This document shows, piece after piece, positions 38,061-47,740 of a DNA stretch of 64,000 nucleotides. A model generated the notes under the pieces. It ran no database searches and had not been told where the DNA came from. It worked only from the letters and a program-made list of their open reading frames with translations. Position 1 is the first letter of the stretch. Each line of letters starts with the position of its first letter. The DNA comes from Dissulfurimicrobium hydrothermale (GTDB lineage Bacteria > Desulfobacterota > Dissulfuribacteria > Dissulfuribacterales > Sh68), in assembly GCF_022026155.1 (NCBI RefSeq), contig NZ_CP085041.1, forward strand, positions 466,306-530,305. The letters run 5' to 3'. Both the position numbers and the translations under genes were made by a program.

Positions 38061-38196
38061 CCTGCTGCAAAACGAGAAGTTCGGCCTCAGGCAAGGCGCG
38101 AGGAAGGTGAAAAGGCGGGGCATACTCCCTGTATGTGAGCATTTTCCGCCGACGAGTAACGCAGCATCAAGCCGAAATCCGAAGTTGTGCAGTAGG
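38061..38196. repeat. Palindromic intergenic repeat, copy C, between rbcL and prk
   Basis: The ends CCTGCTGCAAAAC (38061-38073) and, on the other strand, CCTACTGCACAAC (38184-38196) are near-identical inverted repeats, and the arms continue to pair imperfectly (TTCGGCCT/TTCGGCTT). The centre is a perfect small hairpin, CATAC-TCCCT-GTATG (38121-38135). The centre resembles copy B near 5390 (GCATACCTCCTG) and both share AACGCAG. It fills nearly the whole gap between RubisCO and phosphoribulokinase. Confidence 0.7.
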
Positions 38197-38204
38197 TTTA
38201 CAGG

Positions 38205-39143
38205 ATGAGGAAGATCATGGGAAACAATCGCCCAATACTGTTGGGGGTAGTCGGAGACAGCGGCACCGGCAAAACCACCTTTACCAAGGGAATTGAAGAC
38301 ACACTCGGGCCGGACCGGGTAACCGTTATCTGCATAGACGACTATCACAGATACAACAGGGTCCAGCGCAAGGAAAAGGGGATATCGGCCCTGCACCCGG
38401 AGTGCAACTATATCGACATCATGGAACAGCACCTGTACTGTCTGCGCCGGGGAGAGCCGATACTGAAGCCGGTTTACAATCATTCCACGGGGTGTTTCGA
38501 TCCTCCCGAGTATATCAAACCAAAGGAGTTTGTCATCATTGAGGGGTTGCTCGGTTTTTATACCCGGAGGATGCGGGATGTCTTTGACGTGAAGTTGTAC
38601 CTGGACCCCGAGAAGGGCCTGCGGGTGGACTGGAAGATAGCCCGGGACACCCAGAAACGAGGATATACCCGGGACGATGTGATCGAATCCTTGAAAAGAC
38701 GGGAGGAGGTTTCAAAAAGATACATTCGTCCACAACGGGTGTACGCGGACATTGTGGTTTCTTTTTACCGTCCCAAGGGACTTGAAAAAGAGACCGGCAG
38801 CGGGCTCAACGTGCAGTTGATCCTGCGTCCAACCATCAGGCATCCTGATTTATCCCGGTTTATTGATTCAGGACTCATCCAGGAGCCATGCTGCATATCC
38901 GCAACCCTTGGCAGGGATGACGGTCTGCCGGTGGATATTATTAACATAACCCAGGATATTGCCCATAAAACCACTAGACGGGTCATGAAAATTGTCTGGG
39001 ATCACCTACCCGGCATTGCCATGCCGAAAACCTATATTGGCAAATACCACGATGGGAATGAGGTCAAGATCAGCAATCCCCTGGCCATTGCGCAGCTCAT
39101 TGCCAGTTATCACCTGATGAATATGAAACTTGAAGAACGGTAA
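38205..39143 (+). CDS. prk: Phosphoribulokinase
   Basis: A 312-residue kinase making ribulose-1,5-bisphosphate from ribulose-5-phosphate and ATP. It has the P-loop GVVGDSGTGKTTFTKGI, the VICIDDYHRYNRVQRKEKG motif, NYIDIMEQH, KPVYNHSTGCFDPPEYI and FVIIEGLLGFY. These match the cyanobacterial/archaeal branch of PRK rather than the proteobacterial branch, which is judged by motif layout. ATG 38205 has a poor ribosome site. ATG 38217 is an alternative. It is separated from rbcL only by a palindromic repeat. GAPDH follows after 18 bases. Confidence 0.92.
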   Translation: MRKIMGNNRPILLGVVGDSGTGKTTFTKGIEDTLGPDRVTVICIDDYHRYNRVQRKEKGISALHPECNYIDIMEQHLYCLRRGEPILKPVYNHSTGCFDPPEYIKPKEFVIIEGLLGFYTRRMRDVFDVKLYLDPEKGLRVDWKIARDTQKRGYTRDDVIESLKRREEVSKRYIRPQRVYADIVVSFYRPKGLEKETGSGLNVQLILRPTIRHPDLSRFIDSGLIQEPCCISATLGRDDGLPVDIINITQDIAHKTTRRVMKIVWDHLPGIAMPKTYIGKYHDGNEVKISNPLAIAQLIASYHLMNMKLEER

Positions 39144-39161
39144 CTTCACAGGAGGACAGTC

Positions 39162-40421
39162 ATGATAAGCATTGAGAATGAAAGGCGCCCAATAAAACTT
39201 GGTATCAACGGCCTTGGCAGGATAGGCAAACTGAGCCTCTGGAATCAGGTGGCTGAGCGGGCGTTTTCCGAGATCGTGGTGAACATAGGTAGACAGGTTG
39301 GACAGGGACTTCAAGACATAGCCGCCTCGATTGAGCGTGACAGTACGTATGGCAGGCTCGGTAATTATATCTATGGATTCAAGGGTGGCAGGCTTATAGA
39401 GAATCTCAATGAAGAAAAGGGGACTATGACCATAGACGGCATGCCGGTTACGATCCTGCGGGAGAATCGGAATCCGAAGGATATAAACTGGGCCCAGCAC
39501 GGCGTGCGTCTTGTGTTGGACTCCACAGGGGTATTCACCGATCCGACTACACCTGCTGAACACCCTAAGGGCGCCTTGAGGGGGCATCTTGAGGCAGGGG
39601 CCTCAAAGGTCGTGCTCTCCGCCCCGTTCAAGATAAAAGACAAGGCGTTGCCTATGCCAGAGGACGCCGTAACTACGGTCATGGGTATCAACGAGGACGA
39701 TTATATACCCAGCAAACACGTGCTCATATCAGCCGCATCGTGTACAACTACATGCCTTTCCTATATGGTGAAGCCCCTTCTGGATCATTTCGGCGCAAGC
39801 CGCATATTGTCTGCATCAATGGTAACCGTTCACGCCGCAACAGGCAGCCAGGTGGTGCTTGACAGGCTCCCTACCGCCGGTTCGAAGGATTTGAGAAAGC
39901 ATAGGAGCATCATGAACAACATCATACTCACCACCACTGGTGCGGCAAAGGCCTTGGCCCTTGTGTTGCCTGAGATGAAGAAGATAGGTTTCATCGCCGA
40001 GTCTGTGCGTATACCAACGCCTACCGGCTCTATTGTGATACTGGTCTTGAGCATTCAGGACGAGAGCGTGGAAAACCCCATAAAGCGCGACGTCATAAAC
40101 AATATCTATAAAGAGGCGGCCGATGGGCCGATGAAGGGAAGACTCATATACACAGAGGAACAGGATGTCTCGTCGGACATAGTAGGCGCCCCGCGTGCCG
40201 CAGCCATAATCGAGGGCGCTGAGACGCACACCCGTACCGCTGTGATCGAGGTGGACCCGAGGCTTGCATGTAAGGGAATAGGTGGTGCCGGGATCACTTG
40301 CACATCGATCCAGATCCCTGTAACCCAGGCGGTCATTTATGCCTGGTATGACAATGAACTCGGCAGTTATACCTATATGCTCGGGGAGAGGTTGGCGTCT
40401 GTGGCTGATTCGATACTGTAA
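39162..40421 (+). CDS. gap: Glyceraldehyde-3-phosphate dehydrogenase
   Basis: A 419-residue GAPDH, longer than the common 330-340 residue form. NAD-binding start [27 protein letters not shown], the catalytic cysteine in [14 protein letters not shown] and the phosphate-binding ATGSQVVLD are visible. The family's SNASCTTNC is altered, but the cysteine stays. Extra residues lie near the N-terminus and in the [13 protein letters not shown] region. AGGAGG precedes ATG 39162. Base composition returns to the local ATA-rich style at this gene. It is transcribed with pgk and probably with prk. Confidence 0.92.
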   Translation: MISIENERRPIKLGINGLGRIGKLSLWNQVAERAFSEIVVNIGRQVGQGLQDIAASIERDSTYGRLGNYIYGFKGGRLIENLNEEKGTMTIDGMPVTILRENRNPKDINWAQHGVRLVLDSTGVFTDPTTPAEHPKGALRGHLEAGASKVVLSAPFKIKDKALPMPEDAVTTVMGINEDDYIPSKHVLISAASCTTTCLSYMVKPLLDHFGASRILSASMVTVHAATGSQVVLDRLPTAGSKDLRKHRSIMNNIILTTTGAAKALALVLPEMKKIGFIAESVRIPTPTGSIVILVLSIQDESVENPIKRDVINNIYKEAADGPMKGRLIYTEEQDVSSDIVGAPRAAAIIEGAETHTRTAVIEVDPRLACKGIGGAGITCTSIQIPVTQAVIYAWYDNELGSYTYMLGERLASVADSIL

Positions 40422-40470
40422 TGGGCGGGTCTTGGGAAAGGGTTATGGGTCCTTAAAAGGGGATGTGGTC

Positions 40471-41679
40471 ATGATAAGATATATAGATGAGATGGTGTTG
40501 AAGGATAAACGGGTGCTCATGCGGGTGGACTTCAATGTGCCGCTCGACGACTCCGGTGAAATAACCGACGACAGCCGTATAAGGGCAGCGCTGCCAGGTA
40601 TCCGTTTCGCCCTTGAATCAGGGGCAAGGCTGATACTCTGTTCGCACCTTGGAAGACCTAAGGGCGAGAGGATAGAAAAGTACAGCCTCAGGCCGGTTGC
40701 AAAGAGGCTCGGCGGGCTTTTGGATATGGATGTGCCCCTTGCCCCTGACTGCATCGGCCCTGATGTCGAAAAGGCAGTGCAGGGGCTCAAGGACGGGGGT
40801 GTCCTGATGCTTGAAAACCTTAGATTCCACCCGGGTGAGACCAAAAATGACCCTGACTTTGCAAAGGCCCTTGCCGCCCTTGCCGATGTCTATATAAACG
40901 ATGCATTTGCCGTGTCGCACAGGGCGCATGCGTCGGTTGCAGGGGTGACTGAATTTGTAACGTCCTGTGCGGCTGGGTTTTTGCTTAAAAAAGAGCTTGC
41001 CTATTTTAAAAAGGCGCTTGAAGAGCCGGTGCGGCCGCTTGTGGCCATCCTTGGCGGTGCCAAGGTGTCGAATAAGCTCGGCGCCATAGAGAATATCATC
41101 AAGAAGGTGGACAGGCTCATTATAGGCGGGGCCATGGCAAACACCTTTCTCCTCGCTATGGGTTTCAGGATAGGCTCGTCACTCATTGAGGCGTCCCTGG
41201 TTAAGACTGCAGGGGAGATTGTGAAACATGCAAGGGAGAAGGACGTCAAGTTCTATCTGCCCGTGGACTTTGTCATAGCCGAAGAGATGAAGAAAGATGC
41301 AGTCACAAAGATAGTCACCGCACAGGAGATACCCCCTGGCTGGATGGCCCTTGACATAGGCCCTGCCACTGTAAGGCTCTTCCGTGAGGCTGTTGATGAC
41401 GCCAGGACCATCGTATGGAACGGCCCGATGGGCGCATTTGAGTTCGATTCCTTTGCGATGGGCACCATGTCGTTAGCCCGGGCCATAGGGGAGTGCCATG
41501 CGCTCAGTATAGTTGGCGGCGGCGATACAGATGCCGCCATCCACAAGGCCAAGGAAGAGGGCAATATCTCCTATATGTCCACCGGTGGTGGGGCCTTTCT
41601 GGAGCTGCTGGAGGGTAAGGAACTGCCAGGGATAGTGGCGTTACATTATTGCCGTACAGTTAACGCTATGCGGTCCTAA
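40471..41679 (+). CDS. pgk: Phosphoglycerate kinase
   Basis: A 402-residue enzyme interconverting 3-phosphoglycerate and 1,3-bisphosphoglycerate. [61 protein letters not shown] and the C-terminal [10 protein letters not shown] and [10 protein letters not shown] motifs are present. ATG 40471 is chosen over an upstream in-frame start at 40339, which would overlap gap and precede the family start. Its stop overlaps the convergent hldD stop by 4 bases, so no terminator fits between them. Confidence 0.96.
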   Translation: MIRYIDEMVLKDKRVLMRVDFNVPLDDSGEITDDSRIRAALPGIRFALESGARLILCSHLGRPKGERIEKYSLRPVAKRLGGLLDMDVPLAPDCIGPDVEKAVQGLKDGGVLMLENLRFHPGETKNDPDFAKALAALADVYINDAFAVSHRAHASVAGVTEFVTSCAAGFLLKKELAYFKKALEEPVRPLVAILGGAKVSNKLGAIENIIKKVDRLIIGGAMANTFLLAMGFRIGSSLIEASLVKTAGEIVKHAREKDVKFYLPVDFVIAEEMKKDAVTKIVTAQEIPPGWMALDIGPATVRLFREAVDDARTIVWNGPMGAFEFDSFAMGTMSLARAIGECHALSIVGGGDTDAAIHKAKEEGNISYMSTGGGAFLELLEGKELPGIVALHYCRTVNAMRS

Positions 41680-42647
41680 AATCCGAAGTACTTATTTTTC
41701 AAAAGATAGTTTTTAACATAATCAGTTACGCCGTCTTCCAAGGTAGTTATGGGATTTGAGTAACCGGCCCTTTTTATCTTTTCGAGTCTTGCCTCGGTAA
41801 AGTATTGATATTTTCCCGCAAGATGCTCAGGAAGGTCGATATATTCGATATTTACAGGCCTGTCCAGGGCGTTGAATATCGCGGTCACCAAGTCGTTCCA
41901 TGTGCGCGCCCTGCCCGAACCCACGTTGAACAGCCCATTTTTTTCTTTTTTATCGAGAAAGAACAAGGTCATATCAACGGCGTCTTTAACGTAAATAAAA
42001 TCGCGCATCTGCTCACCGTCTTTGTAGTGCGGATTCCTCGATTTGAATAGCTTCACCCTCCCCGTATCCATGATCTGTTCGAATGCCTTATGGACCACGC
42101 TGCGCATATCTCCTTTGTGATATTCATTAGGGCCGAACACATTGAAATATTTCAAACCGACGATCCTGCCTATGACCCCTTTCTTAACAGCCCAGATATC
42201 AAAGAGGTTTTTAGAATAGCCATACATATTGAGAGGGCGCAGAAGACGGCACAGGTCTTCGCTGTCGTCAAAGCCAAGGGAGCCATCGCCGTATGTGGCA
42301 GCGGAAGAGGCGTAGATAAATCTGATATCCCTTTCAAGGCAGTATTGTGCAAGTTTTTTTGTATATTCATAGTTGTTTCGGAGTAGGTGGTCGGCGTCTT
42401 TTTCTGTTGTGGATGAGTTTGCCCCCATATGGATAACGGATCTGGCGTCAAAGTTCAGCCCGGCCTTGATTTTGTCTATAAATTCGTCTTTATTTATAAA
42501 ATCGTAATAGTTCAGCCCGACAAGATTCTTCCATTTTTCGTCATGGCCAAGCTCATCGACAATAATAACCCTGTCTTCTCCAAGGGTGTTCAATCTCCAG
42601 ACTATCGAGCTGCCTATAAAACCCGCGCCCCCGGTTACAAGTATCAA
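41676..42647 (-). CDS. hldD: ADP-L-glycero-D-manno-heptose 6-epimerase
   Basis: A 323-residue NADP-type short-chain dehydrogenase converting ADP-D-glycero- to ADP-L-glycero-manno-heptose, the last step of heptose precursor synthesis. Evidence: [28 protein letters not shown], catalytic YGYSK and [17 protein letters not shown], typical of HldD. The start is a TTG at 42647 directly after GAGGAGG, overlapping the stop of a tiny upstream frame. It ends the long minus-strand run. Confidence 0.94.
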   Translation of the reverse strand: MILVTGGAGFIGSSIVWRLNTLGEDRVIIVDELGHDEKWKNLVGLNYYDFINKDEFIDKIKAGLNFDARSVIHMGANSSTTEKDADHLLRNNYEYTKKLAQYCLERDIRFIYASSAATYGDGSLGFDDSEDLCRLLRPLNMYGYSKNLFDIWAVKKGVIGRIVGLKYFNVFGPNEYHKGDMRSVVHKAFEQIMDTGRVKLFKSRNPHYKDGEQMRDFIYVKDAVDMTLFFLDKKEKNGLFNVGSGRARTWNDLVTAIFNALDRPVNIEYIDLPEHLAGKYQYFTEARLEKIKRAGYSNPITTLEDGVTDYVKNYLLKNKYFGF

Positions 42648-42727
42648 ATCAGATCCTCCTCAAGATATCTTGCGGCATCCTTTTTAGGGTTTGTCTTCCA
42701 ATATGTGGTATTAAAGCCTTTCATCAT
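42644..42727 (-). CDS. Possible 27-residue ORF coupled to hldD
   Basis: It reads MMKGFNTTYWKTNPKKDAAR, then YLEEDLI, ending in a TGA that overlaps the hldD TTG start. A GGGTGG segment stands 8-13 bases before it. The frame also stays open further upstream, into rlmB. The sequence is protein-like, but no family is recognised. It may only couple translation to hldD. Confidence 0.35.
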   Translation of the reverse strand: MMKGFNTTYWKTNPKKDAARYLEEDLI

Positions 42728-42747
42728 GATGATATCCACCCCTGATC

Positions 42748-43515
42748 CTAGGATTTTGTCGGCCCCCTTCTCTGCCTCGTCACCTCGTATAAAAATACGC
42801 TTGCAGCCGATGCTGCATTGAGGGATCCTATCCCAGGATGCTGCGGTATAGAGGCGGTGATGTCGCAGGTCTTTTTGATCAACCAACGAATCCCTTCACC
42901 CTCTGCCCCGACTACAAGGCATATAGGCCCGGAAAGATCGACGTCCCAGACGACGGTCTCCGCCTCGGGGCTCAGCCCTACCACCCAAAGCCCCATGCCT
43001 TTGAGTGCGGCTAGCGCCCTTGCCAGGTTTGAGACCTCGCAGACCCTTATATGCGCAACCGCCCCAGACGATGCCTTGATAACCACGCCGTTTATCTCGG
43101 GGCAACTCCTTGACGGGACAATGACCGCCTGTGCCCCGAACGCCACGCATGAGCGTATGATCGCCCCCAGATTCTGGGGATCCGTTATCTGATCACATGC
43201 AACAAGAAGCGGCGTATGATCGCCCACGTGTCTAGGGAGCTCAGCAAGGTCTATCGGCCATATAGGCATGACTCGCGCCGTAACGCCCTGGTGTACAGCG
43301 CCCGGCGCTATAGTTTGTTTGTTAAAGTCTCGTACGCCTATAGGTTTTATACCGCATTCCAGGGCCAGAGTCAGGAGTTTACGCTGCCAGGGTCTGTTCC
43401 CGAACGATGGCAGCACGCATATCTCCCTTACAGCATCCGGGCATGTCTTTAAAAACTCCATTACAGGGTGTATGCCCCAGATCGTTACAGGCGCTCGGCC
43501 TTGAGATGTCTCCAT
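42748..43515 (-). CDS. rlmB: SpoU/TrmH-family 23S rRNA (guanosine-2'-O-)-methyltransferase RlmB
   Basis: A 255-residue SPOUT methyltransferase. The N-terminal substrate-binding domain begins WGIHPVMEFLK. The knotted catalytic domain has DQITDPQNLGAIIRSC, CLVVGAEGEGI and SLNAASAASVFLYE, the three SpoU motifs. The target is inferred from RlmB similarity to be a guanosine of 23S rRNA. It follows gmk by 22 bases in the minus-strand run. Confidence 0.9.
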   Translation of the reverse strand: METSQGRAPVTIWGIHPVMEFLKTCPDAVREICVLPSFGNRPWQRKLLTLALECGIKPIGVRDFNKQTIAPGAVHQGVTARVMPIWPIDLAELPRHVGDHTPLLVACDQITDPQNLGAIIRSCVAFGAQAVIVPSRSCPEINGVVIKASSGAVAHIRVCEVSNLARALAALKGMGLWVVGLSPEAETVVWDVDLSGPICLVVGAEGEGIRWLIKKTCDITASIPQHPGIGSLNAASAASVFLYEVTRQRRGPTKS

Positions 43516-43537
43516 TTATTCCCTTTGCGGCGATCTT

Positions 43538-44167
43538 TCAGACATTACGGCCGCATTGTACACCCAAGGACCCGGCAAGCCCGGCCCTTTCGAGGACCCT
43601 CTTTGTCCTACAGCGTCTGGCAAGGATTATGGCCTTTAACTCTTCAAGGGCGGTCTCAAGCTCATTGTTTACCACTGAAAATTCGTATTCTGTTACCGCA
43701 TCCAATTCAACAGCGGCATTTTTGAGCCTGAGCTCGAGCCATTCACTGTCTTCACTCCCGCGGGCATAAAGGCGCCTCTCCAGTTCTCTCCATGACGGCG
43801 GTAAGATGAAGATGAATACGGCATCCGGAAAGGTCCTTCGAATCTGTCTGGCCCCCTGCACGTCTACATCAAGGAGGACGTCCGCACCCTCTTTGAGCCG
43901 TTCGAACACCTGCGATCTCGATGTGCCGTAAAGGTTCCCGTGCACCTCGGCCCATTCCAGGAACCCGCCATCCTTTTCTATGGCCTCAAAGCGCTCTCTT
44001 GAGACAAAAAAATAGTCCCTTCCGTCTATCTCCCCTGGTCTTGGTCGCCTTGTGGTATGGGAGATCGAAAAGCAGAGCCTTTTATCGTCTGCCAGCAGTC
44101 TCCTGCAGAGCGTAGTTTTACCCGCCCCCGAAGGTGCCGAGATGACAAAGATGTCCCCCTGCTCCAT
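43538..44167 (-). CDS. gmk: Guanylate kinase
   Basis: A 209-residue kinase turning GMP into GDP. P-loop SAPSGAGKTTLCRRL, SHTTRRPRPGEIDGRDYFFV, FLEWAEVHGNLYGTS and DVDVQGARQIR are all typical. It comes after yicC and remA, a conserved arrangement in many bacteria. Confidence 0.96.
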   Translation of the reverse strand: MEQGDIFVISAPSGAGKTTLCRRLLADDKRLCFSISHTTRRPRPGEIDGRDYFFVSRERFEAIEKDGGFLEWAEVHGNLYGTSRSQVFERLKEGADVLLDVDVQGARQIRRTFPDAVFIFILPPSWRELERRLYARGSEDSEWLELRLKNAAVELDAVTEYEFSVVNNELETALEELKAIILARRCRTKRVLERAGLAGSLGVQCGRNV

Positions 44168-44173
44168 CCGACG

Positions 44174-44476
44174 CTATTCTGCCGGGGGGAGATCTTTCTC
44201 CCCTTTCTTCTCATCGATCTTTGTAAGTAAATCCGCTGCAAGCCTCTGGGCGATGGTCTCGGCCTGAATCGCCGAGAGGATCACGTGATTACTGTCAGTT
44301 ACAATTATGGATCTCGTCCTCCGCCCCTGGGTTGCATCTATTAGTTTGTCGTTGTTTTTGGCCTCTTCCCGCAGGCGTTTGATAGGTGCCGAAACCGGAT
44401 TTACTATGGCCACCACCCTCTCGGCCACTATGGAGTTTCCGAATCCGATGTTCAAGAGTTTAAATTTGCAACTCAT
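44174..44476 (-). CDS. RemA-like regulatory protein (DUF370)
   Basis: A 100-residue protein. [40 protein letters not shown] and [20 protein letters not shown] match the DUF370/RemA family. RemA of Bacillus is a DNA-binding activator of matrix genes, while in Gram-negative bacteria the role is unknown. ATG 44476 is chosen because AGGGAAGGA precedes it. A longer frame adds residues absent from the family. It lies between yicC and gmk, which is the conserved setting. Confidence 0.88.
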   Translation of the reverse strand: MSCKFKLLNIGFGNSIVAERVVAIVNPVSAPIKRLREEAKNNDKLIDATQGRRTRSIIVTDSNHVILSAIQAETIAQRLAADLLTKIDEKKGEKDLPPAE

Positions 44477-44597
44477 TCCGTCCTTCCCTTCTAGTTTTTT
44501 TAAAGGCATTAAATTTATATCTTTACCAGCCTGCAGTAAACTGTTTTGGCGCTGGTATTGATGACATCCACTTAAAATTTTTGAATTTTAAACTCTT

Positions 44598-45494
44598 TTA
44601 AACAATATTTTGAACCTGCTCCCTGATTTTTTCAAGGGCGCCTTTTATCTCAACGCATATGTGAGAGATGGTCGAATCTGCCGACTTGACCGCCATGGTG
44701 TTGATTTCCCTGAACAGCTCCTGGAGCAGGAAGTCAAGCCGCCTTCCTATCGGACCGTTTTCGGAGAGCAGTTTCTTGAATTGCCCTATGTGGCTTTCGG
44801 CCCTCACCAGTTCTTCTGTTATATCGAGACGGTCCGCAAGGACAGCAAGTTCCTGTGCCAGCTTCGATTCATCCACCGGCACATCCTTCAAAATGGCCTT
44901 GATCCTTTCGGACATGGCCCTTTGTGCCTCGACAAGGTGCGTTGAGGCGCGCTTTGATATCTCGTTCAGTTGTGCCTCTATATATTCGATCCTTGTTGTC
45001 ATATCCTTTTGAAGTGCGGATCCTTCTCCCAGCGCCATATCTTCAGCCTCGTCCAAGAGACGTTCAAGCGCCGGGCCCATGAGCTGCCACATATTCTCAG
45101 GGTCTTCTTCCTTGTCCTTGATAATAATAATGCCCGGCAGGGCCTTCAGCAGCAGCGGCAGATCGACAACGCCCTCCAGCCCAAGTTCCTGCTTGAGCCT
45201 GAGTGCTGCTTCTATGTAGGTCCTTGCAAGAGCTGTATCGGGTTCAAATGATGCGATCCCTGGACTCGTCAGGCCATTGGTTCGGCCTGAAGCCTGGATG
45301 TTGAGCTCGATCCTGCCGCGCTGTAGCCTCCCTTGGATGAGTTTTCGTATCCTATCTTCAAGGGGCGAGGCCCATCTGGGGGCCCTTATGACCAGGTCGC
45401 AGTATCTGCTGTTTATCGATTTAAGTTCCATGACGAGGGCGAGCTCTCCTTCTGAAACCTCTACCCTTGAAAATGTAGTCATGCTTCTTGGCAT
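44598..45494 (-). CDS. yicC: YicC-family endoribonuclease-like protein
   Basis: A 298-residue protein of the YicC/YloC family, recently shown in other bacteria to include metal-dependent RNases. The start PRSMTTFSRVEV parallels the family start RSMTGFGR. The central INSRYCDLVIRAPR and the C-terminal FLLQELFREINTMAVKSAD (DUF1732) are conserved. It overlaps the hldE-type kinase gene by 16 bases and is followed by remA and gmk. Confidence 0.92.
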   Translation of the reverse strand: MPRSMTTFSRVEVSEGELALVMELKSINSRYCDLVIRAPRWASPLEDRIRKLIQGRLQRGRIELNIQASGRTNGLTSPGIASFEPDTALARTYIEAALRLKQELGLEGVVDLPLLLKALPGIIIIKDKEEDPENMWQLMGPALERLLDEAEDMALGEGSALQKDMTTRIEYIEAQLNEISKRASTHLVEAQRAMSERIKAILKDVPVDESKLAQELAVLADRLDITEELVRAESHIGQFKKLLSENGPIGRRLDFLLQELFREINTMAVKSADSTISHICVEIKGALEKIREQVQNIV

Positions 45495-46477
45495 ATCTTT
45501 TCCTTGAGCTCTTCTCGAGTCAAGACCGCCGTTCCAGCCTTGCCTACGACGATCCCTGCTGCGATATTGGCCAGGCAGGCGGCCTCTTCTAGGGCAAGCC
45601 CGCTTGCAAGCCCAAGCGCAAGTGTTGCTATGACGGTATCTCCTGCGCCTGTAACATCAAAGACCTCCTGGGCCATGGTCGGGATTGTAAAGAGTCCGTC
45701 GTCTCCTTGCCAAAGCGCCATACCTTGTGGCCCCATTGTAATTAGCACGGCCTCTGTTTCAAGCCTTTGTCGGATCGTCCGGGCCGCTTCTTTAAGCGTC
45801 GCCTCATCGTTTATTTTTACGCCGGCCAGGTCTTCAGCCTCTTTTTTGTTCGGAGTTATGAGGTTTACATTCCTGTATAGATGTCGGTTTTTTGGTTTGG
45901 GGTCAACAAGGATGGGGATGTTCCTTTCTTTCGCCAGATCTTTGAGACCCCTCATCAGACCATCTGTGACCGTGCCTTTTGCATAATCCGAGACCACGAT
46001 GGATGAGATACCATCTTTTAGATTGTGGACAGCGGCGAGCATAGGCTCGATACATTCAGCCCCTATGGGCGCCCTTTGTTCCTTGTCCACCCTAACGACC
46101 TGCTGCCCCCTTGCTATTATCCTGGTCTTTACCGTGGTCGGGCGCCCGTCTTTTACCACAGCGGAGGTGTCTATGCCTTGCCCTTGGGCCATATCTTTTA
46201 TAGAACCCCCCATTGGGTCGTTGCCGATTACCCCACCCAAGGCCACCTCCGCGCCCATAGACCTCAAGTTGTTTGCTACATTTGCGGCCCCGCCGAGCGT
46301 TATCGTCTCTCCGCTTACCTCGATTATTGGGACAGGGGCCTCAGGGGATATGCGGAAGACCTCGCCCCAAACGAACTGATCAAGCATGAGATCGCCTATC
46401 ACCAATATACGTGCCTGCTCGAAGGCCTCCACGGCCACAAGGAGCCTAGTTCTGTCTGTCATCTGATCTTTAATCAT
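45479..46477 (-). CDS. hldE: D-glycero-beta-D-manno-heptose-7-phosphate kinase (RfaE domain I)
   Basis: A 332-residue PfkB-type sugar kinase. ILVIGDLMLDQFVWGEV, LGGAANVANNLRSMGA, and the GAGDTVIATLALGLASG motif with catalytic aspartate identify the first domain of RfaE/HldE. The second, adenylyltransferase, domain is absent, so the organism needs a separate HldC/RfaE2, not seen here. It overlaps both trm112-type and yicC neighbours by a few bases. It adds the 1-phosphate that GmhB later acts beside. Confidence 0.92.
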   Translation of the reverse strand: MIKDQMTDRTRLLVAVEAFEQARILVIGDLMLDQFVWGEVFRISPEAPVPIIEVSGETITLGGAANVANNLRSMGAEVALGGVIGNDPMGGSIKDMAQGQGIDTSAVVKDGRPTTVKTRIIARGQQVVRVDKEQRAPIGAECIEPMLAAVHNLKDGISSIVVSDYAKGTVTDGLMRGLKDLAKERNIPILVDPKPKNRHLYRNVNLITPNKKEAEDLAGVKINDEATLKEAARTIRQRLETEAVLITMGPQGMALWQGDDGLFTIPTMAQEVFDVTGAGDTVIATLALGLASGLALEEAACLANIAAGIVVGKAGTAVLTREELKEKICQEA

Positions 46478-46674
46478 CTGTCTCCAAGCGGCCTAGCCTC
46501 GTCTATTAACATCACAGGGATGCCGTCTCTGATCTCATAGATGAGCCTGCATCTATCGCAGATAAGTCCCTTTTTGTCATCCGAGAGCCTGATATCCCCT
46601 TTACATTTTGGACAGGCCAGCAGTTCCAACAGTTGATGATTTAGATTTACAGACTGATCCATCTTAATCTCCAT
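46474..46674 (-). CDS. Trm112-family zinc-ribbon protein
   Basis: A 66-residue protein with LLELLACPKCKGDI and ICDRCRLIYEIRDGIPVML, the two CxxC pairs and closing motif of Trm112-like proteins. In eukaryotes Trm112 activates methyltransferases. In bacteria the role is unclear, and such genes often lie among lipopolysaccharide genes, as here between waaC and the heptose kinase. Confidence 0.88.
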   Translation of the reverse strand: MEIKMDQSVNLNHQLLELLACPKCKGDIRLSDDKKGLICDRCRLIYEIRDGIPVMLIDEARPLGDR

Positions 46675-46687
46675 ATATACAGTTTGT

Positions 46688-47740
46688 CTATGCCCGGGCA
46701 GTGTTTTCTTTTACTGCCTTTAATACGGCGGCGATGACATCAGAGGATTTTATACCTGTCATGCAAACAGGATCCTGGCACATGCGTTTGAAGCATGGGC
46801 TGCATCCAGTCTCCAGCCTCAGGACTTGGTGTCTTTTTCCAAAAGGCCCTGTCCTCCATGGCGCCGTCGGACCGAAGAGTGCTACGACAGGGGTGCCGAC
46901 GGCAGCCGCAAGGTGCATAGGGCCTGTATCGGTGCTTACTACTACGCTGGTGCGTTCGAACAGGGCCGCAAGCATCTTCAAATCCGTCCTGCCAGTAAGA
47001 TCAATAATGCCCTTTCCAGCAAGCGATACGATCTCCCCTGCAAGCCCTTTGTCGCCAGCCCCGCCTGCTATTACAGGCATAAGACCCAATCTGTCTATGC
47101 AGTAGCCGGCGACTTCGCTGAAACCTCTGCTCGTCCAGCGCTTGGAGGTCCATGCCGCCCCTGGAATCAGGCATATGAGAGGCCCTTTCGAGATCCCAAG
47201 GTCCCTTAACAGCTGATCGAGCCTGGCCCTGTCTTTGTCGTCAAGACCCGTCGGGAACTCCGGCTTATCGGTTTTTGCCCCGAGATGGGCTGCAAGCCTT
47301 AGATATCTCGTTACCGCATGTTCATTTGGATCATAGGCCGGGAGTCGCTTATTCAAGAAGATCGAGCTCAATTCTCTACCACCTGAAAAGCCTATCTTTA
47401 CCTTTCCTCTTGAAAAAAGGGTTACAAAACCGCTTTTGAAGAGTCCTTGAAGGTCCACGACAAAGTCGTAATCCCTGAGCCTGAGACGTCTTAAAAAGGT
47501 CGCGGCCTTGTATAGAAACTTAGGCCAATCAGCAGGGTTTGATGCCAGCTCCCCCAATCCCTTCCGTGGGAATACTATGAGTTCGTCGAGCATGGGGTGT
47601 GCGTCAAGGAGGCCTGAAGCCGCCTCCCCGACCACCCAGCCTATATGCGCATCGGAGAATGTCATCCTGAGGGCTGCAAGGACTGGGAGGCTCTGGACCA
47701 CATCGCCGATAGCGCTCAGCTTTATGATCAAGATCCGCAT
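46688..47740 (-). CDS. waaC: Lipopolysaccharide heptosyltransferase I
   Basis: A 350-residue GT-B glycosyltransferase (family 9) that adds the first heptose to Kdo of lipid A. It has ILIIKLSAIGDVVQSLPV at the start, GAAWTSKRW in the donor domain, and TDTGPMHLAAAVGTPVVALF, the donor-binding loop. Assignment as I rather than II or III is by similarity and gene order. It overlaps gmhB by 13 bases. Confidence 0.88.
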   Translation of the reverse strand: MRILIIKLSAIGDVVQSLPVLAALRMTFSDAHIGWVVGEAASGLLDAHPMLDELIVFPRKGLGELASNPADWPKFLYKAATFLRRLRLRDYDFVVDLQGLFKSGFVTLFSRGKVKIGFSGGRELSSIFLNKRLPAYDPNEHAVTRYLRLAAHLGAKTDKPEFPTGLDDKDRARLDQLLRDLGISKGPLICLIPGAAWTSKRWTSRGFSEVAGYCIDRLGLMPVIAGGAGDKGLAGEIVSLAGKGIIDLTGRTDLKMLAALFERTSVVVSTDTGPMHLAAAVGTPVVALFGPTAPWRTGPFGKRHQVLRLETGCSPCFKRMCQDPVCMTGIKSSDVIAAVLKAVKENTARA

